Source: Proteus terrae subsp. cibarius (GTDB taxonomy: Bacteria; Pseudomonadota; Gammaproteobacteria; Enterobacterales; Enterobacteriaceae). From it: 64,000 nt of DNA. The notes beneath the pieces were generated by a model, which was given only the letters and a program-made list of their open reading frames with translations, was not told the DNA's origin and searched no databases. A program made the translations under genes and the position numbers. This document shows positions 29,053-37,917 of this stretch, piece by piece; position 1 is the first letter of the stretch, and every line of letters begins with the position of its first letter. Location of the stretch: NCBI RefSeq assembly GCF_011045835.1, contig NZ_CP047349.1, forward strand, positions 434,001-498,000, read 5' to 3'.

Positions 29053-29907
29053 ATGACAAAAGAAATGCAATCCTTAGCATTGGTTCCGCAAGGCAGCATC
29101 GAAGCGTATATACGTGCAGCCAATTCCTATCCGATGTTAACCGCAGAGGAAGAAAAGGAACTCGCTGAACGGCTGCATTACGATGGTGACTTGGATGCGG
29201 CAAGAACGCTTATCCTTTCACATCTGCGCTTCGTTATTCATGTTGCTCGCAGCTATTCAGGTTATGGCTTACCACAAGCTGATCTTATCCAAGAAGGTAA
29301 TATTGGCTTGATGAAAGCGGTTCGTCGTTTTAACCCAGAAGTGGGAGTTCGACTGGTCTCTTTTGCTGTGCATTGGATCAAAGCTGAAATTCACGAATAT
29401 GTGCTACGTAACTGGCGTATCGTGAAAGTGGCGACTACAAAGTCACAACGTAAACTGTTTTTTAATCTGCGAAAAAATAAAAAGCGTTTAGGTTGGTTTA
29501 ATCAAGATGAAGTAGAACTTGTTGCAAGAGAGTTAGGCGTATCAGAAAGTGATGTCCGAGAAATGGAATCACGAATGTCAGCTCAAGATATGGCATTTGA
29601 TATGACTGCTGATGATAGTGATGATTCACATCCTATCGCCCCTGTACTCTTCTTAGAAGATAAGTCTTCTGACTTTGCCGATGGCATTGAAGAAGATAAC
29701 TGGGATAATCATGCAACGGATAAACTAACGTCAGCAATTGAAACTCTTGATGAACGTAGCCAAGATATTATTCGTGCTCGTTGGCTAGATGATGATAACA
29801 AATCGACATTGCAAGACTTGGCGACAAAATACGGTGTTTCTGCTGAACGTGTTCGCCAATTAGAAAAAAATGCGATGAAGAAATTGCGTTTAGCGATTGA
29901 AGATTAA
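29053..29907 (+). CDS. rpoH: Heat-shock sigma factor RpoH (sigma-32)
   Basis: 284 residues, same size as E. coli sigma-32. Region 2 is seen as [20 protein letters not shown] and [17 protein letters not shown]; the RpoH box [15 protein letters not shown], unique to this sigma, lies around residue 132-146; region 4.2 helix-turn-helix ends in [16 protein letters not shown]. It directs RNA polymerase to heat-shock promoters. Located after ftsYEX as in E. coli and closed by a strong terminator. Confidence 0.97.
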   Translation: MTKEMQSLALVPQGSIEAYIRAANSYPMLTAEEEKELAERLHYDGDLDAARTLILSHLRFVIHVARSYSGYGLPQADLIQEGNIGLMKAVRRFNPEVGVRLVSFAVHWIKAEIHEYVLRNWRIVKVATTKSQRKLFFNLRKNKKRLGWFNQDEVELVARELGVSESDVREMESRMSAQDMAFDMTADDSDDSHPIAPVLFLEDKSSDFADGIEEDNWDNHATDKLTSAIETLDERSQDIIRARWLDDDNKSTLQDLATKYGVSAERVRQLEKNAMKKLRLAIED

Positions 29908-29954
29908 TCACATTTCAGACCAAGCACACTCTCTCATAAAGTAGAGTATGTTAT

Positions 29955-29983
29955 AAAAGCGATATGAAAATATCGCTTTTTTA
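29955..29983 (+). terminator. Terminator of rpoH
   Basis: Perfect 10-bp stem AAAAGCGATA / TATCGCTTTT with a 6-base loop and a T run. Confidence 0.88.
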
Positions 29984-30000
29984 TTGCTTGGAGAAAAAAC

Positions 30001-31173
30001 GTGAAAATAGTTATCGCCCCTGATTCTTTTAAAGAAAGTTTAAGTGCGAAAGATGTTGCGATGGCAATAAAACAGGGTTTTTCACGTTATTTACCCAATG
30101 CGCAATATTGTTGTATTCCTATGGCGGATGGTGGCGAAGGAACGGTGACATCGCTGGTGGATGCAACGCAAGGCCGTTTTATATCGACACCAGTGTGTTC
30201 GCCGTTAGGTAAACAAGTAACTGCAATTTGGGGGCTTTTAGGGGATAACACCACTGCCGTGATTGAAATGGCACAAGCTTCTGGTCTTCATCTTATTTCT
30301 TCATCTCAACGCGATCCCAATTTAACGACCAGTTATGGTACGGGTGAATTAATTAATGCTGCACTTGAAATGGGTGTTAAAAAAATCATATTGGGATTAG
30401 GTGGCAGTGCCACAAATGATGCAGGTGCAGGAATGATGCAAGCGCTCGGTCTAGGCCTTAAAGATAAGTTTGGCACATCTTTGCCTTTTGGTGGACTGGC
30501 ATTAGCACAACTTCACTCTATTGATATCACGACTCTTAATCCTAAACTAAAAAATATTGAAATTGAGATTGCCTGCGATGTAACAAATCCGTTGTGTGGA
30601 GAAAAAGGGGCATCCGCTATTTTTGGTCCTCAAAAAGGAGCGACCAAAGACGATATTGCGCAACTTGATAATGCATTACACCATTTTGGTACTTATCTTG
30701 AGAAAATGACGCAACGTAGCCTTATCAATATTGCAGGAAGTGGTGCGGCAGGAGGATTAGCTTTACCTTTGCTTGCATTTACGCAAGCAACACTTTCGCA
30801 AGGTGTTGAATTGGTAGCTAACGCTGTTGAATTAGAAAAACAGTTAATTGATGCGGATTTGGTAATAACGGGTGAAGGTCGAATGGATAGCCAATCGGCA
30901 CAAGGTAAAACGCCAACAGGCGTTGCTTTGCTCGCAAAAAAATATCACCTTCCCGTTATTGCTTTGGTCGGTGGCTATTTACCTGATTATGATGTAGTTC
31001 ATCAGCAGGGTATTGATGCTGTTTTTTCTATTGTACCGGGTGTTTCTACACTGGCTGATGCACTTCATAATGCGCAAAAGAATTTGAGTGAGACGGCTTA
31101 TAATGTGGCTAGACTTTATACTACTCGTCATACTTCAAGTTGTAGCGTTGTTGACTACACTCACTCGCACTAG
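30001..31173 (+). CDS. Glycerate 2-kinase (GlxK/GarK type) with ERIC-derived C-terminus
   Basis: 390 residues from GTG (VKIVIAPDSFKESLSA; GGAG lies 7 bp upstream). The glycerate kinase family hallmarks PMADGGEGT, GLGGSATNDAGAGMMQALG, VITGEGRMDSQSAQGKTPTGVA are intact. It phosphorylates D-glycerate to 2-phosphoglycerate. The last 17 residues or so (from TTRHTSSC on) and the stop codon are encoded by the first of three tandem ERIC elements, so the native C-terminal end was replaced. The change is beyond the catalytic motifs, so activity may persist. It stands alone without other glyoxylate/galactarate genes; garK and glxK cannot be told apart here. Confidence 0.93.
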   Translation: MKIVIAPDSFKESLSAKDVAMAIKQGFSRYLPNAQYCCIPMADGGEGTVTSLVDATQGRFISTPVCSPLGKQVTAIWGLLGDNTTAVIEMAQASGLHLISSSQRDPNLTTSYGTGELINAALEMGVKKIILGLGGSATNDAGAGMMQALGLGLKDKFGTSLPFGGLALAQLHSIDITTLNPKLKNIEIEIACDVTNPLCGEKGASAIFGPQKGATKDDIAQLDNALHHFGTYLEKMTQRSLINIAGSGAAGGLALPLLAFTQATLSQGVELVANAVELEKQLIDADLVITGEGRMDSQSAQGKTPTGVALLAKKYHLPVIALVGGYLPDYDVVHQQGIDAVFSIVPGVSTLADALHNAQKNLSETAYNVARLYTTRHTSSCSVVDYTHSH

Positions 31174-31244
31174 TCACATACTTATGTATGCTCCTAGCGA
31201 CTCGTTCATTTGTCGCCTAGCTACACCTTGAATTATTTAGAGTA
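31122..31244. repeat. ERIC element, tandem copy 1 (complete)
   Basis: 123 bp, with ERIC ends TACTCGTCATACTTCAAG and CTTGAATTATTTAGAGTA and the core TAGTCACATACTTATGTATG, which matches the ERIC core around the classic ERIC primers. The left 52 bp are translated as the end of the glycerate kinase gene. Confidence 0.92.
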
Positions 31245-31271
31245 TCTGTTTGTGTCTATTCAAGTTGTAGT

Positions 31272-31380
31272 TACTCGTCATACTTCAAGTTGTAGCGTTG
31301 TTGACTACACTCACTCGCACTAGTCACATACTTATGTATGCTCCTAGCGACTCGTTCATTTGGCGCCTAGCTACACCTTG
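31272..31380. repeat. ERIC element, tandem copy 2 (right end deleted)
   Basis: Same sequence as copy 1 but missing 11 bp at its right end, so that CTACACCTTG joins directly to the spacer. The 27-bp spacer TCTGTTTGTGTCTATTCAAG plus TTGTAGT separates copies 1 and 2 and recurs after copy 2. Unit start distances are 150 and 139 bp, the difference equalling the deletion. Confidence 0.92.
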
Positions 31381-31410
31381 ATATCTGTTTGTGTCTATTC
31401 AAGTTGTAGT

Positions 31411-31518
31411 TACTTGTCATACTTCAAGTTGTAGCGTTGTTGACTACACTCACTCGCACTAGTCACATACTTATATATGCTCCTAGCGACTCGTTCATAC
31501 CTTGAATTATTTAGAGTA
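31411..31518. repeat. ERIC element, tandem copy 3 (internal deletion)
   Basis: Same element lacking about 15 bp between CTCGTTCAT and ACCTTGAATT, with the right terminus TTAGAGTA restored. It ends 9 bp before the panM stop codon. Confidence 0.9.
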
Positions 31519-31527
31519 AGAACACTG

Positions 31528-31935
31528 TCAAATAGTTAGGGTGTAAATACGATCTTGTGGTGATGCACTAAATTGATGATGTGCTAAAAAAGCATGTGCA
31601 ATATCATACCCGCTTTCTTCCGCTGATAAGCCTATTGCCTGCCAATGGTGAATATCAGGATAAGCAGATAAGCATTGTGTCAGTAAATAATGCCCAACAC
31701 CGCGACGACGAGTAACCTCTCTCACCATAAAATCTGTGATCACCGCTTTTTCACCTGATAATTTAACCCAACAGGCAGCTAATAATCGCTCATTAAATCT
31801 CGCCACAAAGAGTATATTCTCGTTGTTGATCTCGTTTTTTAGGGCTGATTGATAACGTGCATCCTGCCAAATTTTCCCTAAATCAATACGGTCTTGTTCA
31901 GAAAATTGCGTCAGTTTTTCAATGGTCAGTTTCAT
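31528..31935 (-). CDS. panM: PanD maturation/regulatory GNAT protein PanM (PanZ)
   Basis: 135 residues. FARFNERLLAAC-like VARFNERLLAACW and VREVTRRRGVGHYLL are the PanM hallmarks; the second includes the acetyl-CoA pyrophosphate loop. PanM binds pro-PanD in a CoA-dependent way, triggers its self-cleavage to aspartate decarboxylase and damps its activity, controlling pantothenate synthesis. The C-terminal third is diverged from the E. coli protein. Position after rpoH resembles E. coli, but the liv genes are absent. Downstream lies the ERIC triplet. Confidence 0.85.
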   Translation of the reverse strand: MKLTIEKLTQFSEQDRIDLGKIWQDARYQSALKNEINNENILFVARFNERLLAACWVKLSGEKAVITDFMVREVTRRRGVGHYLLTQCLSAYPDIHHWQAIGLSAEESGYDIAHAFLAHHQFSASPQDRIYTLTI

Positions 31936-31946
31936 TAAGTATCCTG

Positions 31947-33134
31947 TTAGTTTGCAGCTTGTTTTTTTTCTTTTAATGAAGACATTAAGGTCTTAATGGT
32001 GAAACACAATGCCAAACTCGTGAAGATCACACAAGAGTAAAAGACGTACTCATAATTATTGTCAGTCACAAAATAGACCGAAATCATAGGGCCAGCAGCC
32101 ATTCCACAATAACGAATAAAGTTATAAATCCCCATTGCAGTTGCTCTCATCGAGCCAAAATAACTTGCTAATAATGTCGTGTGTGTTGGCATGGTTAAGC
32201 CTAAAGAAAGCCCATATAACACAGTTAAGCTAAGCATGACAGGTAATGAGATTTGCCAAAATAGTGCAAATAACGCCAACATAATCAAATTGATACAAGA
32301 GGTGAATATCACTCCATATTCAACACTAAATAGATGGCAAACTTTACGATAGAGATAGCTACCTAAAATAAGCGCAATCGACATTGGTACATATAATCCA
32401 CCAATTTCAGTACTGTTTAACTGATAGAGATGAAAGGCAATCAAAGGTAAAAATACCAAAAGGCAAAAATAGTTATAAAACACCATAAAACTCATGACAA
32501 ACACAGATTTACCCGCAGGCGCGGTGAGTACTTGTTGCATTGCAGATAAGCTTTTAAAGGTTTCCTTCTGTTCAGGACGTGTTTCAGGTAAATAAAAGAG
32601 ATGAGTAATAAGTAATATGGCACCGACAACCGCCAAGAAAATAAAAATACCTTGGTATTGATAGTGTTGTGCTAAATATCCTCCTAATAAAGGGCCACAG
32701 GCAGGCGCTAACGCTAATAGCATTTGATACGATCCCATTGCTTTAGCGCGATCGTTTCCTTGATAAAGATCGCCAAGAATAGTAGCGGCAACCACGGGAA
32801 TAGTGGCGATACCAATAGCTTGGATCACACGCCAAAAAATTAATAAGTTTATAGAGTCAGACCAAACACAACCCAATGCACCGACAATAGAAATTGCTAA
32901 TCCACTGAGTAAAACCGGTTTTCTTCCCCATTTATCAATCAATGAACCATAAAATAGTTGCATAACAGCCATCGCAAAAGTAAATGCAGATACCGTTAAA
33001 TTAACCAGTGATAACGTGGTATTAAATTGCTGTTGGATCAAGGGAAGTACAGGGGTATAAATATTTTGTGCTAAAGAGCCTAATAGTGCGCTAAAACAAA
33101 TGAGATAAAACAAACTGCGGATTGATAATTTCAT
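31947..33134 (-). CDS. MFS drug efflux transporter, Bcr/CflA type
   Basis: 395 residues, 12 helices. Motif A after helix 2, GSLIDKWGRKPVLLSG, and motif C region LALAPACGPLLGGYLA after helix 4-5 identify a DHA1 proton:drug antiporter of the Bcr/CflA group. Substrate unknown. A MarR-type regulator is encoded divergently and the shared control region has a 40-bp palindrome, so expression is likely repressed until a ligand releases the regulator. It ends 11 bp before the panM start on the same strand, so both may be co-transcribed. Confidence 0.88.
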   Translation of the reverse strand: MKLSIRSLFYLICFSALLGSLAQNIYTPVLPLIQQQFNTTLSLVNLTVSAFTFAMAVMQLFYGSLIDKWGRKPVLLSGLAISIVGALGCVWSDSINLLIFWRVIQAIGIATIPVVAATILGDLYQGNDRAKAMGSYQMLLALAPACGPLLGGYLAQHYQYQGIFIFLAVVGAILLITHLFYLPETRPEQKETFKSLSAMQQVLTAPAGKSVFVMSFMVFYNYFCLLVFLPLIAFHLYQLNSTEIGGLYVPMSIALILGSYLYRKVCHLFSVEYGVIFTSCINLIMLALFALFWQISLPVMLSLTVLYGLSLGLTMPTHTTLLASYFGSMRATAMGIYNFIRYCGMAAGPMISVYFVTDNNYEYVFYSCVIFTSLALCFTIKTLMSSLKEKKQAAN

Positions 33135-33146
33135 TACATTGCCTCT

Positions 33147-33186
33147 TATTATCTATTTTGTTTCCATGGAAACAAAATAGATAATA
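33147..33186. promoter_or_regulatory. 40-bp perfect palindrome, probable MarR operator 1
   Basis: The two 20-base arms are exact inverted copies, centred on CCATGG (33164-33169). It sits 12 bp upstream of the MFS start, where regulator binding would block its transcription or initiation. The core, TTGTTTCCATGGAAACAA, recurs in operator 2. Confidence 0.8.
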
Positions 33187-33231
33187 GCGATATTTTGATT
33201 GTTGTAAATACTTTTGATACTATTTTTTAAA

Positions 33232-33255
33232 TATTTTTTCCAAGGAAACAAAATG
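33232..33255. promoter_or_regulatory. Probable MarR operator 2, overlapping the regulator's SD
   Basis: This 24-bp stretch agrees at about 21 of 24 positions with the central part of operator 1; the right arm GGAAACAAAAT is identical. It contains the SD (AAGGAAA) and reaches the ATG of the MarR gene, so binding would give tight autoregulation. Confidence 0.65.
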
Positions 33256-33720
33256 ACAAAAGAAAATGTCACAATACAAGATTTACTAAAAGGGTTAAGT
33301 GATTTTTTACATCTTAAAGATGAGCGTGCTGATAGTAACCATAAAAAAGTATTAGAAGAGAATGGGTTAGATAATTATTCACTTACAGAATTGCATGTGA
33401 TCCATTGTATTGGTGAAGAGAGTATGAGAAATCTCACAACCATCAGTGAATATATGTCTATGACACGAGGGGCTGTCTCAAAAATTTGTAGTCGGCTACA
33501 AAAGAAGGGAGCTATTGAAAAAATAAAGTTGGCAGATAATCAAAAAGAAATATTTTTTATCTTAACAGCTGAGGGAGAGCGTCTTTTTCATGCTCATGAG
33601 GTGTTACATCAACAATCTCAAGCAAAATGGTCTGCGTTATTTGAGCAATATGACCAGCAGGAGCGGATGGCAATTAAACGCTTTCTGGCCGATGTTGTGG
33701 GTCGTTTTCGCCGTTCGTAA
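33253..33720 (+). CDS. MarR family transcriptional regulator
   Basis: 155 residues from MTKENVTIQDLLKG, preceded by AAGGAAA at the right distance; an earlier ATG at 33214 lies in the operator region and lacks an SD. The winged helix is seen in LTTISEYMSMTRGAVSKICSRLQKKGAIEKIK and a wing NQKEIFFILTAEG. Long helices at both ends form the dimer interface. Divergent from an MFS efflux gene, with two palindromic operators between, so it most likely represses both itself and the pump. Confidence 0.9.
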   Translation: MTKENVTIQDLLKGLSDFLHLKDERADSNHKKVLEENGLDNYSLTELHVIHCIGEESMRNLTTISEYMSMTRGAVSKICSRLQKKGAIEKIKLADNQKEIFFILTAEGERLFHAHEVLHQQSQAKWSALFEQYDQQERMAIKRFLADVVGRFRRS

Positions 33721-33773
33721 CAGATAAACTCGAAAAGAAAACCCCCATACCATGAGGTATAGGGGCAAGATAA

Positions 33774-34526
33774 TTATTTTTTATCTTTAGCGATGCGATT
33801 ACGGATATTATCCGCACGCTCTTTTGATGGTGGATGAGAATCAAACATACTTGAATCACCGCCACCTAATTTAGCGAGCTTCTCAAAGCCTGTAACCAAT
33901 CCTGCTGTATTAACACCACGTTTTGTTAGCAAATCATAAGAGAAATTATCCGCTTCAGTTTCTTGATGTTGAGAGAACTGAGCATTAACCAGCTTTTCGC
34001 CCATTTCAGCTAACTGGGAGCTGCTTAATTTTGCAGCTACACCACCTGCAGATGCCGCCGCTGTACGAGCTGCAACCGTTGCATGTGCAACTTGGATGGC
34101 TTTACGAGTATGACCTAAAGCAACGTGACCCATTTCATGACCTAAAACGCCTTCAACTTCGTTATCAGTCATCATATCCATTAAGCCACTATAAACGCGG
34201 ACACAGCCGTTAGCCATAGCCCATGCGTTTACATCTTTAGTCATGTAAACTTTGTAATTGACAGGGGTGCCATTAACTTCATTACCTAACGCTTTAGCGA
34301 TGTTATTTAAGCGTTTAGTATAAGTACTATTTGCAGGTGCAACTTTATTTTGAGCATCCATCTCTTTACAAGCATCATTCGTTAGCGCTTTGATATCATC
34401 GTCGCTTAATGTCGCTGCTTGGAAAAGTTGGGTCCCTGATTTTGTCAGCATATCGGTATTGAGGTTTTGACAACCTGAGAGTAGTGCCGCTGATACCATC
34501 ACTGTAGCAAGTAATTTAATTTTCAT
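33774..34526 (-). CDS. loiP: Outer-membrane M48 metalloprotease lipoprotein LoiP (YggG)
   Basis: 250 residues. Lipoprotein signal with lipobox LLSGC (Cys about residue 19), then the zinc site HEMGHVALGH (HExxH) near residue 130 and the third ligand region ETEADNFSYDLL. The stretches PVNYKVYMTKDVNAWAMANGC and VRVYSGLMDMMTDNEVE match LoiP closely. LoiP is an envelope protease induced by low osmolarity in E. coli. Convergent with the MarR gene, separated by an imperfect hairpin at 33743-33765. Confidence 0.92.
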   Translation of the reverse strand: MKIKLLATVMVSAALLSGCQNLNTDMLTKSGTQLFQAATLSDDDIKALTNDACKEMDAQNKVAPANSTYTKRLNNIAKALGNEVNGTPVNYKVYMTKDVNAWAMANGCVRVYSGLMDMMTDNEVEGVLGHEMGHVALGHTRKAIQVAHATVAARTAAASAGGVAAKLSSSQLAEMGEKLVNAQFSQHQETEADNFSYDLLTKRGVNTAGLVTGFEKLAKLGGGDSSMFDSHPPSKERADNIRNRIAKDKK

Positions 34527-35020
34527 TTTTTAATTAAGTCCTTTTCTGCTTGGCAGTTTATATAATTGCAGATCAATTTCGCGCAAAAGAATAGCAGTGC
34601 TTATCTATTGGTGCAATATAACCATTTTATAAGAAGAATATTACCTCAATATTTATTTTTTCTATTTTCAACAAGAATATATTGTTTTTTCTTATCTTAA
34701 TGTTCGCTAAAAATAAATAAATCAATTTAACTTCTTTAAATTTAAGGGAATTTATAGTGATAGTTTATATGGAAGATAATTTTTACTAATTAAATAATCT
34801 ATAAGCTCTTTGATTTTACATACTTTAACGGTAAGTGAGACTGCTTTTCTTTTATTTAGAATAATATTAGAAAATTATTGATATTCGTGTGTGTTTTATT
34901 CTTTTAATTCTGACAAAATTTATATTTTTAACATTTATTGCTTTAATATTAAATAAATAGCAATGTTCAAAACATCGCTATTCAGATTAAACCGAAAGTG
35001 AATAAAGCGATATCATCGCT
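34527..35020. other. AT-rich intergenic region between ugpC and loiP
   Basis: 494 bp with no ORF of note. At the ugpC end a 10-bp hairpin (35002-35011 with 35015-35024, ATAAAGCGAT / ATCGCTTTAT) overlaps the ugpC stop codon. The remainder serves as the loiP upstream region; nothing else recognised. Confidence 0.5.
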
Positions 35021-36121
35021 TTATGACACCATTAATTCATTGATGAGCATAAAAGGGCGATTAATACGCTTCCCCGATTGTTCATTAAAGAAATGGATAT
35101 TTTCTGGGTGAATGGTAAGACCTATTTTATTACCAATTTCTACCCCATGATCGTTTGGCGCACGAATAACGAGAGGTTGTTTCTGTTTATCACAAGTAGT
35201 GGCATAAATTAAAACATCTGCACCCAGTGCTTCAATAAACTCCACATCAACATGAAAAAGAGGATGTTGATGGCTAATAATCAAATGTTCAGGACGTAAA
35301 CCCAATTTAATGGCTTGATAAGGAAAATGCTGAGATGAAACGGCAATATGCCCATCAGCGATTTCAATCACACCATAATTAATCGGAGTATCTAAGATAT
35401 TCATTGCTGGCGAGCCCATAAAAGTGGCCACAAACACGGAGGCCGGATTTTCATAAATATCTAATGGTGTGCCTACTTGCTCTATAATTCCTTGATTTAG
35501 AACCACTAACTTATCGGCTAATGTCATCGCTTCTACTTGATCGTGCGTCACATAAATAGAGGTTGTGGAGAGTTTCCGCTGTAATTTTTTGATCTCCAAA
35601 CGCATCTGTACCCGTAGTTTTGCATCAAGGTTAGAAAGAGGTTCATCAAATAAAAAGACTTTAGGATCACGAACGATGGCTCTTCCCATAGCCACACGTT
35701 GGCGTTGTCCCCCTGAAAGCTCTTTGGGTTTTCTATCAAGTAAATGGCTGATTTCCAGCATTTGGGCGGCATTGGTAACGAGTTCTTCAATCTTTGCTTT
35801 GGGTGTTTTTCGATTACGTAAACCATAGGCCATGTTGTTATAAACCGACATATGAGGATAAAGAGCATAGTTTTGAAACACCATGGCGATATCACGTTCA
35901 CTAGGTTCATACTCATTAACTCGTAAATTATCAATAAATAAATCACCTTGTGTAATGTTTTCTAACCCCGCAATCATTCGCAGTAAAGTCGATTTACCAC
36001 AACCGCTTGGGCCGACTAATACCACCATTTCACCTTGCTCAATAGAAAGATTTAATTTTGAAATAGCTTGATGACCATTTGGATAACATTTTTCTAAATT
36101 TGTGAGAGTGACGGTTGTCAT
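35021..36121 (-). CDS. ugpC: sn-glycerol-3-phosphate ABC transporter ATPase UgpC
   Basis: 366 residues from MTTVTLTNLEKCYPNG, the family start; an in-frame ATG 18 bp earlier would overlap ugpE. Walker A GPSGCGKSTLLRM, signature LSGGQRQRVAMGRA, Walker B VFLFDEPLSNLD, followed by the C-terminal regulatory OB domain with GLRPEHL. It powers UgpAE for G3P and glycerophosphodiester import. Last gene of ugpBAEC, 1 bp after ugpE. Confidence 0.95.
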   Translation of the reverse strand: MTTVTLTNLEKCYPNGHQAISKLNLSIEQGEMVVLVGPSGCGKSTLLRMIAGLENITQGDLFIDNLRVNEYEPSERDIAMVFQNYALYPHMSVYNNMAYGLRNRKTPKAKIEELVTNAAQMLEISHLLDRKPKELSGGQRQRVAMGRAIVRDPKVFLFDEPLSNLDAKLRVQMRLEIKKLQRKLSTTSIYVTHDQVEAMTLADKLVVLNQGIIEQVGTPLDIYENPASVFVATFMGSPAMNILDTPINYGVIEIADGHIAVSSQHFPYQAIKLGLRPEHLIISHQHPLFHVDVEFIEALGADVLIYATTCDKQKQPLVIRAPNDHGVEIGNKIGLTIHPENIHFFNEQSGKRINRPFMLINELMVS

Positions 36122-36122
36122 G

Positions 36123-36971
36123 TTATTTCTCCGTATCAATAAAGCCTTTTACAAAGGCTTTTTGCATCAAAATGACAATAAGGACGGGAGGCAACATTGC
36201 AATTAACGTAGTTGCCATAATCTTATTCCACTCAACAACACCATCAGAAACCGCAACCATCTGTTTAATGCCCATGACAATGGTGTAGTAGTGAGTATCT
36301 GTTGTGATCAACATTGGCCAAAGATATTGGTTCCAGCCATAAATAAAAGTGATGACAAATAGGGCTGCGATATTGGTGCGAGAAAGAGGAAGTAAGATGG
36401 TGAAAAAGAATTTAATAGGGCCTGCGCCATCAATTTTAGCGGCTTCAATTAATTCAGGAGTGATGGTAAGAAAGAATTGGCGAAATAAAAAGGTGGCTGT
36501 GGCACTGGCAATTAATGGAATGGTTAAACCTGTATAAGAGTTCAACATATTGAGATTAGTGACAACCTCAAATGTAGGCATAATGCGAACTTCAACAGGT
36601 AGCATTAACGTAAAAAAGATAGTCCAAAAGGCCAACATTCTTCCTGGAAAACGAAAGAAAACGACGGCGTATGCCGATAAAATTGAGATTGTTAATTTCC
36701 CGATGGTGATCACTAACGCCATAATCAATGAATTCAATAACATGCTATTAATTGAAATAGCGCTATTTTGCGTAGTGCCTGCTTGTGAAAATATCGATTT
36801 AAAAATATTGAAGCCTTCAGCACCAAACCAAAGAGGAGAGCCAGTAGCAAATTCGGTGTTTTGATGTGTTGTTGCCACAAGTGCAATCCAGACAGGGAAC
36901 GCAACAGAAAGAATGCCGACAATAAGAATAAAGTGGCAAAAAGCATGAAATAAAGGTCTACGTTCAACCAT
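36123..36971 (-). CDS. ugpE: G3P ABC transporter permease UgpE
   Basis: 282 residues with six membrane helices. The EAA motif that contacts the ATPase is seen as EAAKIDGAGPIKFFFTILLPLS. Pairs with UgpA. Its start overlaps the ugpA stop by one base and it ends 1 bp before ugpC. Confidence 0.95.
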   Translation of the reverse strand: MVERRPLFHAFCHFILIVGILSVAFPVWIALVATTHQNTEFATGSPLWFGAEGFNIFKSIFSQAGTTQNSAISINSMLLNSLIMALVITIGKLTISILSAYAVVFFRFPGRMLAFWTIFFTLMLPVEVRIMPTFEVVTNLNMLNSYTGLTIPLIASATATFLFRQFFLTITPELIEAAKIDGAGPIKFFFTILLPLSRTNIAALFVITFIYGWNQYLWPMLITTDTHYYTIVMGIKQMVAVSDGVVEWNKIMATTLIAMLPPVLIVILMQKAFVKGFIDTEK

Positions 36972-37855
36972 CAGTAAGCCACCTTTTTCTCAACATAGCG
37001 AAATTGAATAATGGTTAATATCGCGACAATAAACATCAAAATAACAGATTGTGCGGCGGAAGAGCCTAAATCTAACCCCACAAAACCATCGTTATAGACC
37101 TTATAAACCAGTGTTGATGTGCTACTTCCGGGGCCACCTTGCGTCATCGCGTGAATAATGGCGAAAGTATCAAAGAAGGCATAAGCAAAATTAACCACGA
37201 GTAAGAAAAAGGTGGTAGGAGAAATTAAAGGAAAACTGATCGTTATAAATCGCTTAATCGGGCCACTACCATCGATAGCGGCTGCTTCTAAAAGCGATTT
37301 AGGCACAGATTGTAATGCGGCGAGAAAAAACAGAAAGTTATAACTCACTTGTTTCCATGTCGCCGTTAAAATCACCATCCACATAGCATGATGTGTATTC
37401 AGTACCGGATCCCAGTTAATGCCGATTTTCTTTAATTGTTGGCTTAATACGCCAATTGTGGGATCAAGCATAAATAACCAAAGAAAGCCTGCAATAACTG
37501 GAGCAATGGCATAGGGTGAAATTAAAATGGTGCGATAGAAAAGCTTGCCCCGTAAAATTTGTTCGGCAATACCCGCCAAAACCAGCGCTGATAACATAGA
37601 TAAAAATACAACACTGGTACTGAAAATAAGCGTCGTGATCAAACTATCAAAGTAATAACTATTGCTAAAAAGTCGCTGAAAATTTTCAAAACCAACAAAT
37701 TCTCGACTCAGCCCAAATGCATCTTCTAATTGAAATGACTGAAAGAAAGCTTGCCCAGCAGGCCAAATAAAAAAGATAAGCGTGATAGCTAATTGAGGAA
37801 AAATCAGCGCTAAAGGTAGCCATTTTTGTTTGAAATAAATGGATTGAGAAGCCAT
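36971..37855 (-). CDS. ugpA: G3P ABC transporter permease UgpA
   Basis: 294 residues, six helices; EAA loop EAAAIDGSGPIKRFITISFPL. Pairs with UgpE as the membrane channel of the Ugp importer. Lies 62 bp after ugpB and overlaps ugpE by one base. Confidence 0.95.
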   Translation of the reverse strand: MASQSIYFKQKWLPLALIFPQLAITLIFFIWPAGQAFFQSFQLEDAFGLSREFVGFENFQRLFSNSYYFDSLITTLIFSTSVVFLSMLSALVLAGIAEQILRGKLFYRTILISPYAIAPVIAGFLWLFMLDPTIGVLSQQLKKIGINWDPVLNTHHAMWMVILTATWKQVSYNFLFFLAALQSVPKSLLEAAAIDGSGPIKRFITISFPLISPTTFFLLVVNFAYAFFDTFAIIHAMTQGGPGSSTSTLVYKVYNDGFVGLDLGSSAAQSVILMFIVAILTIIQFRYVEKKVAY

Positions 37856-37917
37856 ACAATATCCAGTAAATCGATAAAAACAGAAGGCGAGCTATTTTGC
37901 TCGCCTAATACAAGTGA

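Noticed and set aside
36550..36864. 104-codon ORF antisense to ugpE
   Set aside because: Shadow of the ugpE coding sequence with no independent signal.
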